From Streptomyces cellulosae (GTDB lineage: Bacteria; Actinomycetota; Actinomycetes; Streptomycetales; Streptomycetaceae), in NCBI GenBank assembly GCA_014655195.1, contig BNBH01000019.1:63163-127162 (forward strand): 64,000 bases of DNA. Reading direction: 5' to 3'. Under the pieces are notes generated by a model. That model searched no databases. It was not told where the DNA came from and saw only the letters and a list, made by a program, of their open reading frames with translations. Within the stretch, counting starts at the first letter, position 1; every line of letters starts with the position of its first letter. This document shows positions 33,095-42,100 of the stretch, one piece after another. Made by a program: the position numbers and the translations under genes.

Positions 33095-34609
33095 ATGCAC
33101 CGAGGGATGCACACCGACACCGAGCGCTGCGTGCGCGCCGTGCAGTCGAAGGACGCGCGGTTCGACGGCTGGTTCTACACCGCCGTCCTCACCACCGGCA
33201 TCTACTGCCGGCCGAGCTGCCCCGCCGTCCCGCCCAAGCCCCGGCACATGGTGTTCCACCCGAGCGCCGCCGCCTGCCAGCAGGCCGGGTTCCGGGCGTG
33301 CAAGCGCTGCCGCCCCGACACCAGTCCCGGCTCCCCGGAGTGGAACGTGCGGGCCGACCTCGTCGCCCGGGCCATGCGGCTGATCGCCGACGGCGTCGTG
33401 GACCGCGAGGGCGTCACCGGGCTCGCCGCCCGCCTCGGTTACAGCACCCGGCAGATCGAACGCCAGCTGCTCGCCGAACTGGGCGCAGGCCCCCTCGCGC
33501 TGGCCCGCGCGCAGCGCGCCCGGACCGCGCGGCTGCTCGTCGAGACGACCGACCTGCCGATGGCGGACGTGGCCTTCGCCTCCGGGTTCTCCTCCGTGCG
33601 CACCTTCAACGACACCGTGCGCGAGGTCTTCGCGCTCTCCCCGAGCGAACTGCGCACCCGGGCGCCGAAGCACGCCGCCTCCGGCACCCCCGGCGTGATC
33701 ACGCTGCGGCTGCCGTTCCGCGCCCCGCTCCACCCCGACAACCTCTTCGGCCACCTCGCCGCCACCGCCGTACCGGGCGTGGAGGAGTGGCTCCCCCACA
33801 GCCTCGAGGGCGTGGGAGGCACCCCCATCGGCGCCTACCGCCGCACGCTGCGCCTCCCGTACGGCCACGGCATCGTCGCCCTCTCCCCGCGCCCCGACCA
33901 CATCGCCTGCCGGCTCGCCCTGAGCGACCCGCGGGACCTGACCGTCGCCATCAGCCGCTGCCGCCGCCTGCTGGATCTCGACGCCGATCCGGTCGCCGTC
34001 GACGAGCAGCTGCGCGCCGACCCGGCACTCGCGCCCTTGGTCGACAAGGCGCCCGGCCGCCGGGTGCCGCGCACGGTCGACGAGGCGGAGTTCGCCGTCC
34101 GCGCGGTCCTCGGACAGCAGGTGTCCACGGCCGCCGCCCGCACCCACGCCGCCCGCCTGGTCACCGCGCACGGCACCCCCGTCGACGACCCCGAGGGCGG
34201 CCTCACCCACCTCTTCCCGACCCCGGAGCACCTGGCCGCCCTCGACCCGGACGCCCTCGCCATGCCCCGCACCCGCCGCACCACCCTGACCACCCTGGTC
34301 CGCCGACTCGCGGACGGGGACCTCCGCCTGGGCGCGGACAGCGACTGGCCGGAGACCCGCGCCGCGCTCCTCGCCCTCCCCGGGTTCGGCCCCTGGACCG
34401 CCGACGTCATCGCCATGCGCGCCCTCGGCGACCCCGACGCCTTCCTCCCCACCGACCTCGGCGTCCGCCGCGCTGCCCGGGCCCTGGGGCTCCCCTCCAC
34501 CCCGTCCGCCCTCACCACCCGCGCCGCCGCCTGGCGCCCCTGGCGCGCGTACGCGGTCCAGTACCTCTGGGCGACCGACGACCACCCGATCAACGTCCTG
34601 CCGGCCTGA
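33095..34609 (+). CDS. alkA: Ada-N/AraC/AlkA fusion DNA-3-methyladenine glycosylase II
   Basis: 504 residues from the ATG at 33095 (GATCCT 6 nt upstream could be a leaderless -10); an ATG at 33107 is the alternative. Residues 1-80: Ada zinc domain with Cys38, Cys42, Cys69, Cys72 (GIYCRPSCPA, ACKRCRPD), where Cys38 can take methyl from phosphotriesters. Residues ~85-190: AraC-type DNA-binding domain (LAARLGYSTRQIERQLLAELG, VAFASGFSSVRTFNDTVREVF). Residues ~205-500: AlkA domain with HhH-GPD motif LPGFGPWTADVIAMRALGDPDAFLPTDLG, Asp in PTDLG. A sensor, regulator and glycosylase in one protein, so it may activate itself and the next gene after alkylation damage. ogt follows 17 nt later. Confidence 0.92.
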   Translation: MHRGMHTDTERCVRAVQSKDARFDGWFYTAVLTTGIYCRPSCPAVPPKPRHMVFHPSAAACQQAGFRACKRCRPDTSPGSPEWNVRADLVARAMRLIADGVVDREGVTGLAARLGYSTRQIERQLLAELGAGPLALARAQRARTARLLVETTDLPMADVAFASGFSSVRTFNDTVREVFALSPSELRTRAPKHAASGTPGVITLRLPFRAPLHPDNLFGHLAATAVPGVEEWLPHSLEGVGGTPIGAYRRTLRLPYGHGIVALSPRPDHIACRLALSDPRDLTVAISRCRRLLDLDADPVAVDEQLRADPALAPLVDKAPGRRVPRTVDEAEFAVRAVLGQQVSTAAARTHAARLVTAHGTPVDDPEGGLTHLFPTPEHLAALDPDALAMPRTRRTTLTTLVRRLADGDLRLGADSDWPETRAALLALPGFGPWTADVIAMRALGDPDAFLPTDLGVRRAARALGLPSTPSALTTRAAAWRPWRAYAVQYLWATDDHPINVLPA

Positions 34610-34626
34610 CCGGCGGGGGAGGACCG

Positions 34627-35109
34627 ATGCGCCAGCACACCGTGACCGACAGCCCCTACGGCCTCCTGACCCTCGTCGCCGACGACGGCGTCCTGAGCGG
34701 CCTCTACATGACCGACCAGCGCCACCGCCCGCCCGAGGAGACCTTCGGCGCCCCCGACGACACTCCCTTCACGGAGACGAAGGAGCAACTGGCCGCCTAC
34801 TTCGCGGGCGACCTCAAGGAGTTCACCGTCCCCCTGCGCCTCCACGGCACGCCGTTCCAGCTCCGCGTGTGGGACCAACTCCGCCGCATCCCCTACGGCG
34901 AGACCCGCACCTACGGGGAACTCGCCGACCTCCTCGGCAACCCCAAGGCGTCGCGCGCCGTAGGCCTCGCCAACGGCCGCAACCCGGTCGGCATCATCGT
35001 CCCCTGCCACCGCGTCATCGGCTCCACCGGCAGCCTCACCGGCTACGGCGGCGGCCTGCCCCGCAAACAGCGCCTGCTGGACTTCGAACGCGGATCCGCC
35101 CTGTTCTGA
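34627..35109 (+). CDS. ogt: Methylated-DNA--protein-cysteine methyltransferase
   Basis: 160 residues, ATG with GGGGGAGGACCG. The acceptor Cys127 is in IVPCHRVIGS; GETRTYGELADLLGNPKASRAVGLANGRNPV (recognition helix and Asn hinge) precedes it, and GYGGGLPRKQRLLDFE closes the domain. It directly repairs O6-alkylguanine by suicidal transfer. Seventeen bases behind the alkA-type fusion gene, so the two form an alkylation-repair operon: the fusion has the Ada sensor but lacks the Ada C-terminal methyltransferase, which this protein supplies. Confidence 0.95.
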   Translation: MRQHTVTDSPYGLLTLVADDGVLSGLYMTDQRHRPPEETFGAPDDTPFTETKEQLAAYFAGDLKEFTVPLRLHGTPFQLRVWDQLRRIPYGETRTYGELADLLGNPKASRAVGLANGRNPVGIIVPCHRVIGSTGSLTGYGGGLPRKQRLLDFERGSALF

Positions 35110-35122
35110 GAGCGGCCGGGCG

Positions 35123-35848
35123 TCAGGCGGCGATCCGCCGCAGCAGCGCCGGCAGTGACGTGCCGATGGGCTCCCGGACCACCTCGTCCGCCAGGTCGTC
35201 GTACGGCGTCGGTTCCGCGTTGACGACGATCAGGCGGGCGCCGTGGTCGGCGGCGACCTGGGCGAGGCCCGCCGCGGGGTGAACCTGGAGGCTGGTGCCG
35301 GCGGCGATGAAGAGGGTGCAGGCCTTGGTGATCGCCACCGCCTCGCCGAGCACCATCGGGTCCAGCGCCTCGCCGAACATCACCGTCGCCGGCTTGAGAA
35401 CGCCGCCGCAGTCCACGCAGGGCGGGTCGTCCTCGCCGGCCGTCAGACGGGCCAGCGCGTCCTCCATCGGCGTCCGTGCGTGGCACTCGGTGCAGACGAC
35501 CGCGCGCGCCGTGCCGTGGAGCTCCAGCACCTTGCGGTCCGGCATGCCGCCCAGCTGGTGCAGGCCGTCCACGTTCTGCGTGATCACCCGCACCGCCGTC
35601 CCGGACCGCTCCAGCTCGGCCACCGCGCGGTGGGCGGCGTTCGGCTCGGGCAGCGCGGCGAAGTGCTTCTGCCGCATCCGCCACGACCGGCGGCGGATCT
35701 CCGGGTCGGCCATGTAGTACTCGTACGTCACGAGCTTCTCGGCGTCCGGGTCGCGGCGCCACAGCCCGGACGGCCCGCGGTAGTCGGGGATGCCGGAGTC
35801 CGTGCTGACGCCGGCGCCGGTCAGGAGGGCGACGAGGGGCTTGGCCAT
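35123..35848 (-). CDS. NAD-dependent protein deacylase, Sir2 family
   Basis: 241 residues. The NAD-binding GAGVSTDSGIPDYRG (11-25), the TQNVDGLHQLGG loop, catalytic His111 in ELHGTA, and a zinc knuckle Cys119-Cys122-Cys144-Cys147 (CTECH, CVDCGG) are intact, followed by ATVMFGEALD and AAGTSLQVHPAAGL. It removes acyl groups from lysines, giving O-acetyl-ADP-ribose and nicotinamide. No SD precedes the ATG at 35848; TACCCT sits exactly 6 nt upstream, so translation is probably leaderless. It converges with ogt and is followed on the same strand by NUDIX and ADP-ribosylglycohydrolase genes further upstream. Confidence 0.93.
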   Translation of the reverse strand: MAKPLVALLTGAGVSTDSGIPDYRGPSGLWRRDPDAEKLVTYEYYMADPEIRRRSWRMRQKHFAALPEPNAAHRAVAELERSGTAVRVITQNVDGLHQLGGMPDRKVLELHGTARAVVCTECHARTPMEDALARLTAGEDDPPCVDCGGVLKPATVMFGEALDPMVLGEAVAITKACTLFIAAGTSLQVHPAAGLAQVAADHGARLIVVNAEPTPYDDLADEVVREPIGTSLPALLRRIAA

Positions 35849-35854
35849 GCGGCG

Positions 35855-35860
35855 AGGGTA
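35855..35860 (-). promoter_or_regulatory. -10 hexamer (TACCCT) of a leaderless sirtuin message
   Basis: On the minus strand TACCCT ends 6 nt before the ATG at 35848 and no SD lies between. This spacing puts the transcription start at or next to the A of ATG. No clear -35 was seen. Confidence 0.5.
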
Positions 35861-35913
35861 GGACGGAGGGTGCGCGCGCGGCGAGCGGATATCGCGTCGA
35901 CAGGCGCCGCCGG

Positions 35914-36417
35914 TCAGTGCACCCGGTGGCCGTCCTCCAGCTCCGCCGAGCCCGAGCCGTCCGCGAGGACGTCCAGCGCGGCGAGCACCCTGCGGCCCAG
36001 GGAGCCGGGCAGATGCGCGGTGATCTCCTCGCGCTCCACCAGCCGCCACGACAGCAGCTCCTCCTCCTGGAGCCGGATCGCCCTCAGCTCGTCCTCGCCG
36101 AGCACGCCGCCGTCGTACAGGTACGCCACCAGCGGCGGGACGCCGGGCGTGCGCACCCAGTCCACGGCGAGGAGCCGGCCCAGCGGGCGGTCCAGGCCGA
36201 TCTCCTCGGCCGTCTCCCGCCGTGCCCCCTCGCGCGGGCTCTCGCCCTCGTCCGACTCGATCGTGCCGCCCGGCAGCGCCCACCCCTCGCGGTAGTTCGG
36301 CTCGACGAGCAGCACCCGGCCCGCCGCGTCCCGGAAGAGGGCGGCGGCCCCGGCGAGGACACGGGGGAGGGAGGCGATGTAGGCGGCGAAGTCCTGGGTG
36401 TCCTGCGTGGTGGTCAT
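35914..36417 (-). CDS. NUDIX hydrolase
   Basis: 167 residues from the ATG at 36417. The Nudix box is complete, running from GGTIESDEGESP into REGARRETAEEIGL, giving the GX5EX7REUXEEXGU pattern with metal-binding glutamates. The upstream ALFRDAAGRVLLVEPNYREGWALPGG is typical of mutT-like strands. Substrate is unknown: a nucleoside diphosphate derivative such as ADP-ribose or a damaged dNTP is possible, and its place between a sirtuin and an ADP-ribosylglycohydrolase makes ADP-ribose attractive. TACCCT 6 nt before the ATG and no SD suggest a leaderless message. Confidence 0.9.
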   Translation of the reverse strand: MTTTQDTQDFAAYIASLPRVLAGAAALFRDAAGRVLLVEPNYREGWALPGGTIESDEGESPREGARRETAEEIGLDRPLGRLLAVDWVRTPGVPPLVAYLYDGGVLGEDELRAIRLQEEELLSWRLVEREEITAHLPGSLGRRVLAALDVLADGSGSAELEDGHRVH

Positions 36418-36423
36418 GCGGGA

Positions 36424-36429
36424 AGGGTA
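36424..36429 (-). promoter_or_regulatory. -10 hexamer (TACCCT) of a leaderless NUDIX message
   Basis: Minus-strand TACCCT ends 6 nt before the ATG at 36417, the same hexamer and distance as at the sirtuin gene, with no SD in between. Confidence 0.5.
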
Positions 36430-36552
36430 CGGCGGCCGGGCGACCCGCCGGGGCCTCGCCGGGACGGCCCGCCCGGCGCACGGCAGCACACGCCGTCCCA
36501 TGATCGACACGGCGGGCGCACACGCCGGAGCACGCCTGGGCGACCCGCGGGG

Positions 36553-37638
36553 TCAGGCCTCCGTCTGCGCCAGCCGCAGCGTCCGCTCCGCCAGCTCGCT
36601 GATCCGCACCCCGTCGAAGCCGAACACCGCACTGCGCACCGTGTCCTCCAGTGGCTCCTTCCACTGGTCCGGCACCGCCGCCGCCCCGCACATCACCCCG
36701 GCCACCGACCCGGCCGTCGCGCCGTTGGAGTCCGTGTCCAGACCGCCCCGCACCGTCAGCGCGATGCTCCGGGAGAAGTCGCCGTCGCCGTACAGCAGCC
36801 CCGCGGTGATCACGGCCGCGTTCGGCACCGTGTGGATCCAGCCGAACCCCGCCGTCTCCTCCTCCGTCGTCGCCAGCGTCTCCTCCCACGGCAGCCCGCT
36901 CTCGTGCAGCGACGCCACCCGGCGCACCGTGCGCGCCAGTCTGCTGCTCGCCGGGATCACCGTCAGCGCCTCGTCCACCGCCTCCCGCGCGGTCTTCGCC
37001 GTGAACGCCGCCGCGACCAGCGCCGCCGCCCACATCGCGCCGTACACCCCGTTGCCCGTGTGCGACAGCACCGCGTCCTTGCGGGCCAGCGCGGCGGCCC
37101 GGCGCGGCGCGCCCGGCGAGACCCAGCCGTGCACGTCGGCGCGGATCAGCGCGCCGATCCACTCCTGGTAGGGGTTGTCGTACGTCGCCGTCAGCGGCGG
37201 CCGCAGCCCGTTCGCGAGGTTCCGGTACGCCGCCCGCTCGGCGGTGAACGTCTGCAGGTACGGCAGCCGCAGCAGCCACAGGTCGCCCACCTGCTCGGTG
37301 CTGAAGCCGAAGCCGTGCGTCTCCAGCAGGTGCAGGCCGAGGATCGCGTAGTCGACGTCGTCGTCGCGGCAGCTGCCGTGCACCCTGCCCCGGACGCAGT
37401 ACCGCCACTCCGGGCGCAGCGCCCGCTCCTCGTCCTCGGTGGGCGGTCCCGGCAGGTAGTCGGTCAGCGGCAGCGCGTCCGTCGCCCGCAGGTAGCGGTC
37501 GATGCGCTCCCGCGTCCACACCTCGCCCTGCTCCACCGGCTTGCCCAGCATGTTGCCGGCGACACGGCCCAGCCAGCCGCCGAGGATGCGGTCGGCGAGC
37601 CCGGTCGCGGTGGTGGTCACTCCGGTCGTGGCGGTCAT
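36553..37638 (-). CDS. ADP-ribosylglycohydrolase-family protein
   Basis: 361 residues, ATG. An all-helical ADP-ribosylglycohydrolase (DraG/ARH) fold: DRILGGWLGRVAGNMLGKP at the N-terminus, the first metal site in SCRDDDVDYAI (~90), HTGNGVYGAM, and the second metal site RGGLDTDSNGATAGSVAGVMCGA (~300-320). The binuclear Asp residues are kept, so it is probably active, removing ADP-ribose from proteins, nucleic acids or small molecules. TAGACC 6 nt upstream with no SD points again to a leaderless message. Same strand as NUDIX and sirtuin, each separated by 65-135 bp. Confidence 0.92.
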   Translation of the reverse strand: MTATTGVTTTATGLADRILGGWLGRVAGNMLGKPVEQGEVWTRERIDRYLRATDALPLTDYLPGPPTEDEERALRPEWRYCVRGRVHGSCRDDDVDYAILGLHLLETHGFGFSTEQVGDLWLLRLPYLQTFTAERAAYRNLANGLRPPLTATYDNPYQEWIGALIRADVHGWVSPGAPRRAAALARKDAVLSHTGNGVYGAMWAAALVAAAFTAKTAREAVDEALTVIPASSRLARTVRRVASLHESGLPWEETLATTEEETAGFGWIHTVPNAAVITAGLLYGDGDFSRSIALTVRGGLDTDSNGATAGSVAGVMCGAAAVPDQWKEPLEDTVRSAVFGFDGVRISELAERTLRLAQTEA

Positions 37639-37644
37639 GGGACC

Positions 37645-37650
37645 GGTCTA
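37645..37650 (-). promoter_or_regulatory. Possible -10 (TAGACC) of ADP-ribosylglycohydrolase gene
   Basis: TAGACC on the minus strand ends 6 nt before the ATG at 37638. It deviates from TANNNT at the last base, so it is weaker than the two neighbouring cases, but the distance is identical and no SD is present. Confidence 0.35.
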
Positions 37651-37695
37651 CCCGTTTCCCGGCGGTTCCGTACCGGTCCACGGGCCGGTCGGGGC

Positions 37696-37725
37696 ATGAC
37701 GGGCACGCGGCCCGGCGGTTAGGGT
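37696..37725 (+). promoter_or_regulatory. Candidate promoter of glycerate kinase
   Basis: ATGACG (37696-37701) and TAGGGT (37720-37725) are spaced by 18 nt. The gene begins at 37785, leaving a ~52-nt leader with an SD. Confidence 0.45.
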
Positions 37726-37784
37726 CGCAGCGGCGCGACAGGCCCCGGCACGCGCGCGGGGCCCGATGATCGAGGGGAAGCCAA

Positions 37785-38936
37785 GTGGCGGACGCTGCAG
37801 GAAGCGGTACGCGTAGGACGCCGTCGGCCCAGCGGGTGCTGGTCGCCGCGGACAAGTTCAAGGGGTCGCTGACGGCCGTGGAGGTCGCCGAGCGGGTCAC
37901 CGCAGGACTCCGCGTGGTGCGGCCGGACCTCCGGGTCGAGGCGCTGCCCGTGGCCGACGGCGGCGACGGAACCGTCGCGGCGGCCGTCGCGGCCGGTTTC
38001 GAACGGCACGAGGTGACGGTCTCCGGACCGCTCGGCGACGAGGTGACCGCGGCCTACGCGCTGCGGGACGGCACCGCCGTCGTGGAGATGGCGGAGGCCA
38101 GCGGGCTGCAGCGGCTGCCTGAGGGCGTCTTCGCGCCGCTCACCGCGTCGACGTACGGCTCCGGGGAACTGCTGCGGGCCGCGCTGGACGCGGGCGCGCG
38201 GAGCATCGTGTTCGGCGTCGGCGGCAGCGCGACGACCGACGGCGGGGCGGGGATGCTCGCCGCGCTGGGCGCGCGGTTCCTCACCGCGTCGGGCGAGCCG
38301 GTGGGCCCGGGAGGCGCCGCGCTGGCGGAGGTGGCGACCGCCGACCTGTCCGGACTCGACCCGCGCCTGCGGTCGGTGGAGTTCGTGCTCGCGAGCGACG
38401 TCGACAACCCCCTGACCGGCCCGAAGGGCGCGGCGGCGGTGTACGGGCCGCAGAAGGGCGCCTCGCCGGAGGACGTGGAGCGGCTGGACGCGGCGCTGGG
38501 GCACTTCGCGAAGGTGCTGGACGCGGCCGAGCTCGCGGCGTCCCCGGGCGCCGGCGCGGCGGGCGGTATCGGGTTCGGGGCGCTGCTCGTGGGCGCGCGG
38601 TTCCGCCCCGGCATCGAGGTGATGCTGGACGTGCTGGGCTTCGCCTCCGCGCTTCAGCGGGCGGATCTGGTGATCACCGGGGAGGGGTCGCTGGACGAGC
38701 AGACCCTGCACGGGAAGGCCCCGGCGGGGGTCGCCGCGGCGGCGCGGGCCGCCGGGAAGGACGTGATCGCGGTGTGCGGACGCCTGGCGCTGGCGCCGGA
38801 GGTGCTGGGCCGCGCCGGCATCCGGCGCGCGTACGCCCTGACGGACGTGGAACCGGACGTGGCGCGGTGCATCGCGGACGCGGGGCCGATCCTGGAGCGG
38901 ACGGCGGAGCGCATCGCGCGGGACTACCTCACCTGA
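37785..38936 (+). CDS. Glycerate kinase (GckA/GlxK family)
   Basis: 383 residues from a GTG preceded by GAGGGGAAGCC. Family motifs: VLVAADKFKGSLTAVEVAERV at the start, LPVADGGDGTVAA, GVGGSATTDGGAGMLAALGARF, LASDVDNPLTGPKGAAAVYGPQKGA, GAAGGIGFGALLVGARFRPGIEVMLD and ITGEGSLDEQTLHGKAPAGVA. It phosphorylates D-glycerate (to 2- or 3-phosphoglycerate) in the cytosol, linking glyoxylate or glycerate use to glycolysis. It may connect to the glyoxylate-producing pathway ~7 kb to the right, though they are not co-transcribed. A perfect 12-bp terminator follows. Confidence 0.94.
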   Translation: MADAAGSGTRRTPSAQRVLVAADKFKGSLTAVEVAERVTAGLRVVRPDLRVEALPVADGGDGTVAAAVAAGFERHEVTVSGPLGDEVTAAYALRDGTAVVEMAEASGLQRLPEGVFAPLTASTYGSGELLRAALDAGARSIVFGVGGSATTDGGAGMLAALGARFLTASGEPVGPGGAALAEVATADLSGLDPRLRSVEFVLASDVDNPLTGPKGAAAVYGPQKGASPEDVERLDAALGHFAKVLDAAELAASPGAGAAGGIGFGALLVGARFRPGIEVMLDVLGFASALQRADLVITGEGSLDEQTLHGKAPAGVAAAARAAGKDVIAVCGRLALAPEVLGRAGIRRAYALTDVEPDVARCIADAGPILERTAERIARDYLT

Positions 38937-38945
38937 GCCGGGCCG

Positions 38946-38973
38946 TGTCAGGTCCCGCAGACGGGACCTGACA
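38946..38973 (+). terminator. 12-bp hairpin terminator of glycerate kinase
   Basis: TGTCAGGTCCCG (38946-38957) pairs perfectly with CGGGACCTGACA (38962-38973) around a 4-nt loop, beginning 10 nt after the stop codon. A U-tract is absent, as usual in Streptomyces. Confidence 0.8.
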
Positions 38974-39189
38974 CCGTCTCACCTCACGCCGGTGCGGCGG
39001 TCCGGGCGCCCCCGGCGCGACCGTGTTGCGATCCCTCTCATCAGTGGTTCCATGGACATGAAGGCACATGCGCAGGTAGGGGCGTCCCCGACGTCCTCGC
39101 CTGCGTGAGCGGCGGCGTCACCCGGCCGCTGTGCCTTCCGGCGTTCCGTGACATGGCGCCGGAGGGCGCAGCACGGAGGGAACGACGCC

Positions 39190-42100
39190 ATGCCCACGAA
39201 AGTCATCCGCAGCCCGGAGGGCAAACAGCGGCCGCGTGACGCCGCCTGGTTCACGCTGTACCCGAGACGCTGGACACTTCGGGCCGCACGGGCGGTGGGC
39301 AGGCGCTGGCGGTCGTACCGGACCGGCCGGGAGGCCCGCCGGAGCATCGTCCCCAACCGCAGGTGGCACCCCTGGCGGGTCTCGCTCGGCCGGCTGCTGC
39401 GTGTGTTCGCCTTCCTCGGAACCTCGCTGCTGCTCGGCTGGATCGCGCTCGCCGCGTACGACTCCTCGCAGCACGTGCGCTCGTGGTACGACGAACTGAA
39501 GAACGACGCCTGGTTCAGCACCGTGCTGTCCTTCGTGAGCCCCGTGCTGACCGGCGCCCTCCTCCTCGCGGTCTTCCTCCTGTACTGGTACCACAAGGCC
39601 AAGAGGCCGCTGGTGAGGAAGGCGCGCACCCGCCCGCACGAACTGGTCCCCACGGCCGGGACGCTCGTCGACCGGATCGTCGGGCGCCGCGAACTGGCCC
39701 AGGTGATGGCCCAGACGCTCCGCAACCGCAAGACGCGCCGCCCCTATCTGCTGGTCGGCGGCGTGGGCGTCGGCAAGACCGCCGTCCTCGTGGAGCTGAC
39801 CCGCATGCTCGCTCAGCAGTCCGCCGTACCGGTGCCCCTGCGCCTGCGCGACATGGACGGGGAGTTCGACTTCGAGCAGATGGCACGGCGCCGCTTCGCC
39901 GAGGAGGCCGACCAGGGCGTCTTCGCCGCCGGGAACATCGACAAGGCGTGGCGGCAACTGCGGCTCGACGACAAGGCCGTGGTCATCGCCGACGGTCTGG
40001 AGGAGGCCCTCCTCGACGAGCGGTACCGGGAGGACCGGGACAACATCATCCGGCGGGCCATCGACCGGGCGGACCGTCAGCAGCTCCCCCTGGTCATCGC
40101 CTCGCGCCCGCACGCGCCGCTGGAAGGCACGCGGGCCGCCATCGCCGACCTGGAACCGCTCAGCGAGGAGGCGGCCCTGGAGTACCTGGTCCGGGAACCC
40201 GGCGAGGGGGACGAACGCCGGCTGGACTGGGTGGTGGAGACCGCCGAGGTCTCCGACTCGCCGATCTACCTGCGCATCGCACGCGCCCTGCAACAGCGCG
40301 GACTGCTGGAGCACCTGACGCTCCGCGAGAACGACGGTCGGCTGAACACCCGCAGCAACGACTGCTCCACGATCAGGCTGCGGCTCCTCGACAGCTACCG
40401 CCGGGCCATGGAGGACGGGCTCATCCGCGACAAGCTGGTGATGAACCGCAGGGAACGCAGGGAGACCCTGTGGGTGGTGTCGGCCCTGGCCTGCTTCGGT
40501 CTGCTGCAGGACAGTCTGGAGGTGTCGTTCGACGACTTCGTCGGCGCCTACCTGGACGACCTGCGTGAGCGCCGCCGCTCCGGGACCCTGCCCGACGAGC
40601 CGACGGCCGGATCCTGGCGGGAGGCGGTCCGCCCCTCCGTCTCGCCGGTCCAGCGCGAGGCGATCTGGAACGTGCTGGCCCGCACGGTCGGCGAGTCGTC
40701 GTCCTGGATCAACCCGCTGGACGCCCCCACCGAGTGCTACGCCGAGCTCGCCCGGTACGCCGCCAACGGACAGCACCTGGGGCTCGTGCGGGGCTCCGAG
40801 AACAAGGTCCGGTTCCCCCACAGCATCGTCCAGGCCTACCTGGGGCACCGGCTGCTGACCGAGGTGCCGGACGACGAGATGGCCGCCGTCGTCGGACCCG
40901 CCCTGCGCGGCCCCGGCCCGTCCCGGGAACTCCTCATCGCCCTGGTGCTGCTCTCCCGCCACCGGGCCACCACCGCGGCGCCCCGCCCGTCCGGACCGCG
41001 CGACGGCGGGAGGACCCCGAGGACGAGCGAACTGCTCCGTGACGCCGCCGCGAACCGGCACGACGCGAAGTACTTCGACCTGTACGCCGCCGCCCTGGAG
41101 ATCGACAGCATCGACCCGGAGCCGATCCAGGACGAGCTGGCCCGCAGCCTCGGCGAACAGTGGGAGGGGCTGGTCATCAGGTCCGACCAGCGCACCGTGG
41201 AGGACGCCAAGCTCGGGCTGGTGCGGCGCTTCGGCGCGGCGCTGCGGGAACGGGAGAGGCGGAGGGACGAGGCCGGGACGGCCCCGGGGACGGCCGCGGC
41301 GCCGCCTCCGCTGCCGTACGAGCGGCTGCTCAGCATCGGCACGCACGAGCCCTCCCACGCCGTCCGGACCGCGATCGCCCACCAGATCGCCGCCGGCGGC
41401 GACGCCGCCTTCCGCGCCCTGCGGGAGCTGTTCCCCCTCGACACCGATCCCGTGCGGCAGTACCTGCACCAGACGCGGGAGGCCAAACGGAAGCTCAACG
41501 AGGACTACACCGCCTGGCTCGAGGACACGGAGTCGGGCCGCCCCGCCGACCCGGGCACGGCGCAGCGCAGGGAGCAGCGATACGCCCGGTTCGTACGGGA
41601 GCACGAGCGGCGCCGCACCGAACAGTGGCGCCATTTCGCCCTGCGGGCCTGGCTGGTCCCCATGTTCCTCGGCTCCGTCTCCGCGAGGTACCGCGACGAG
41701 GCCGAGGAACGCCTCGATCTCTGGCTGCGGCACCTCACCGTCCCGGCCGGCCGGAACGGATCATCGGCGCCGTCCACGGGGCCGCCCGAGCCCGACCTGC
41801 CGCTGTCCCTGGAGATCGCCATGACCCAGGGCTTCAAGAACGCCGCGAACCGGCGCAGGCGTCATCCGGACGCGTACGAGGAGAGCCGGGCGTTCCTGAC
41901 CAGGCACGCCGAGCGGATGCTCGCCTCCAGCCGCTCCTGGTACGCGCAGCTGAGCCTGCTCCACGCCCTGTGCCTGTGGGAGCTGCCCGACACGGCCGGG
42001 CGGCGCGACGCCCCCGCCGGGAAGGGCGCGTCCGTCGAGCCCGCGCGCGCGGTCAACCGCTGGCTCGCCATCGCGGGCAGCGCGCGCCGCGGCGGGGGAG

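Noticed and set aside
35123..37900. A 925-codon minus-strand frame joining sirtuin to upstream sequence
   Set aside because: Upstream of the sirtuin ATG the frame is out of phase with the NUDIX and ADP-ribosylglycohydrolase genes and gives Arg/Ala/Gly-rich nonsense.
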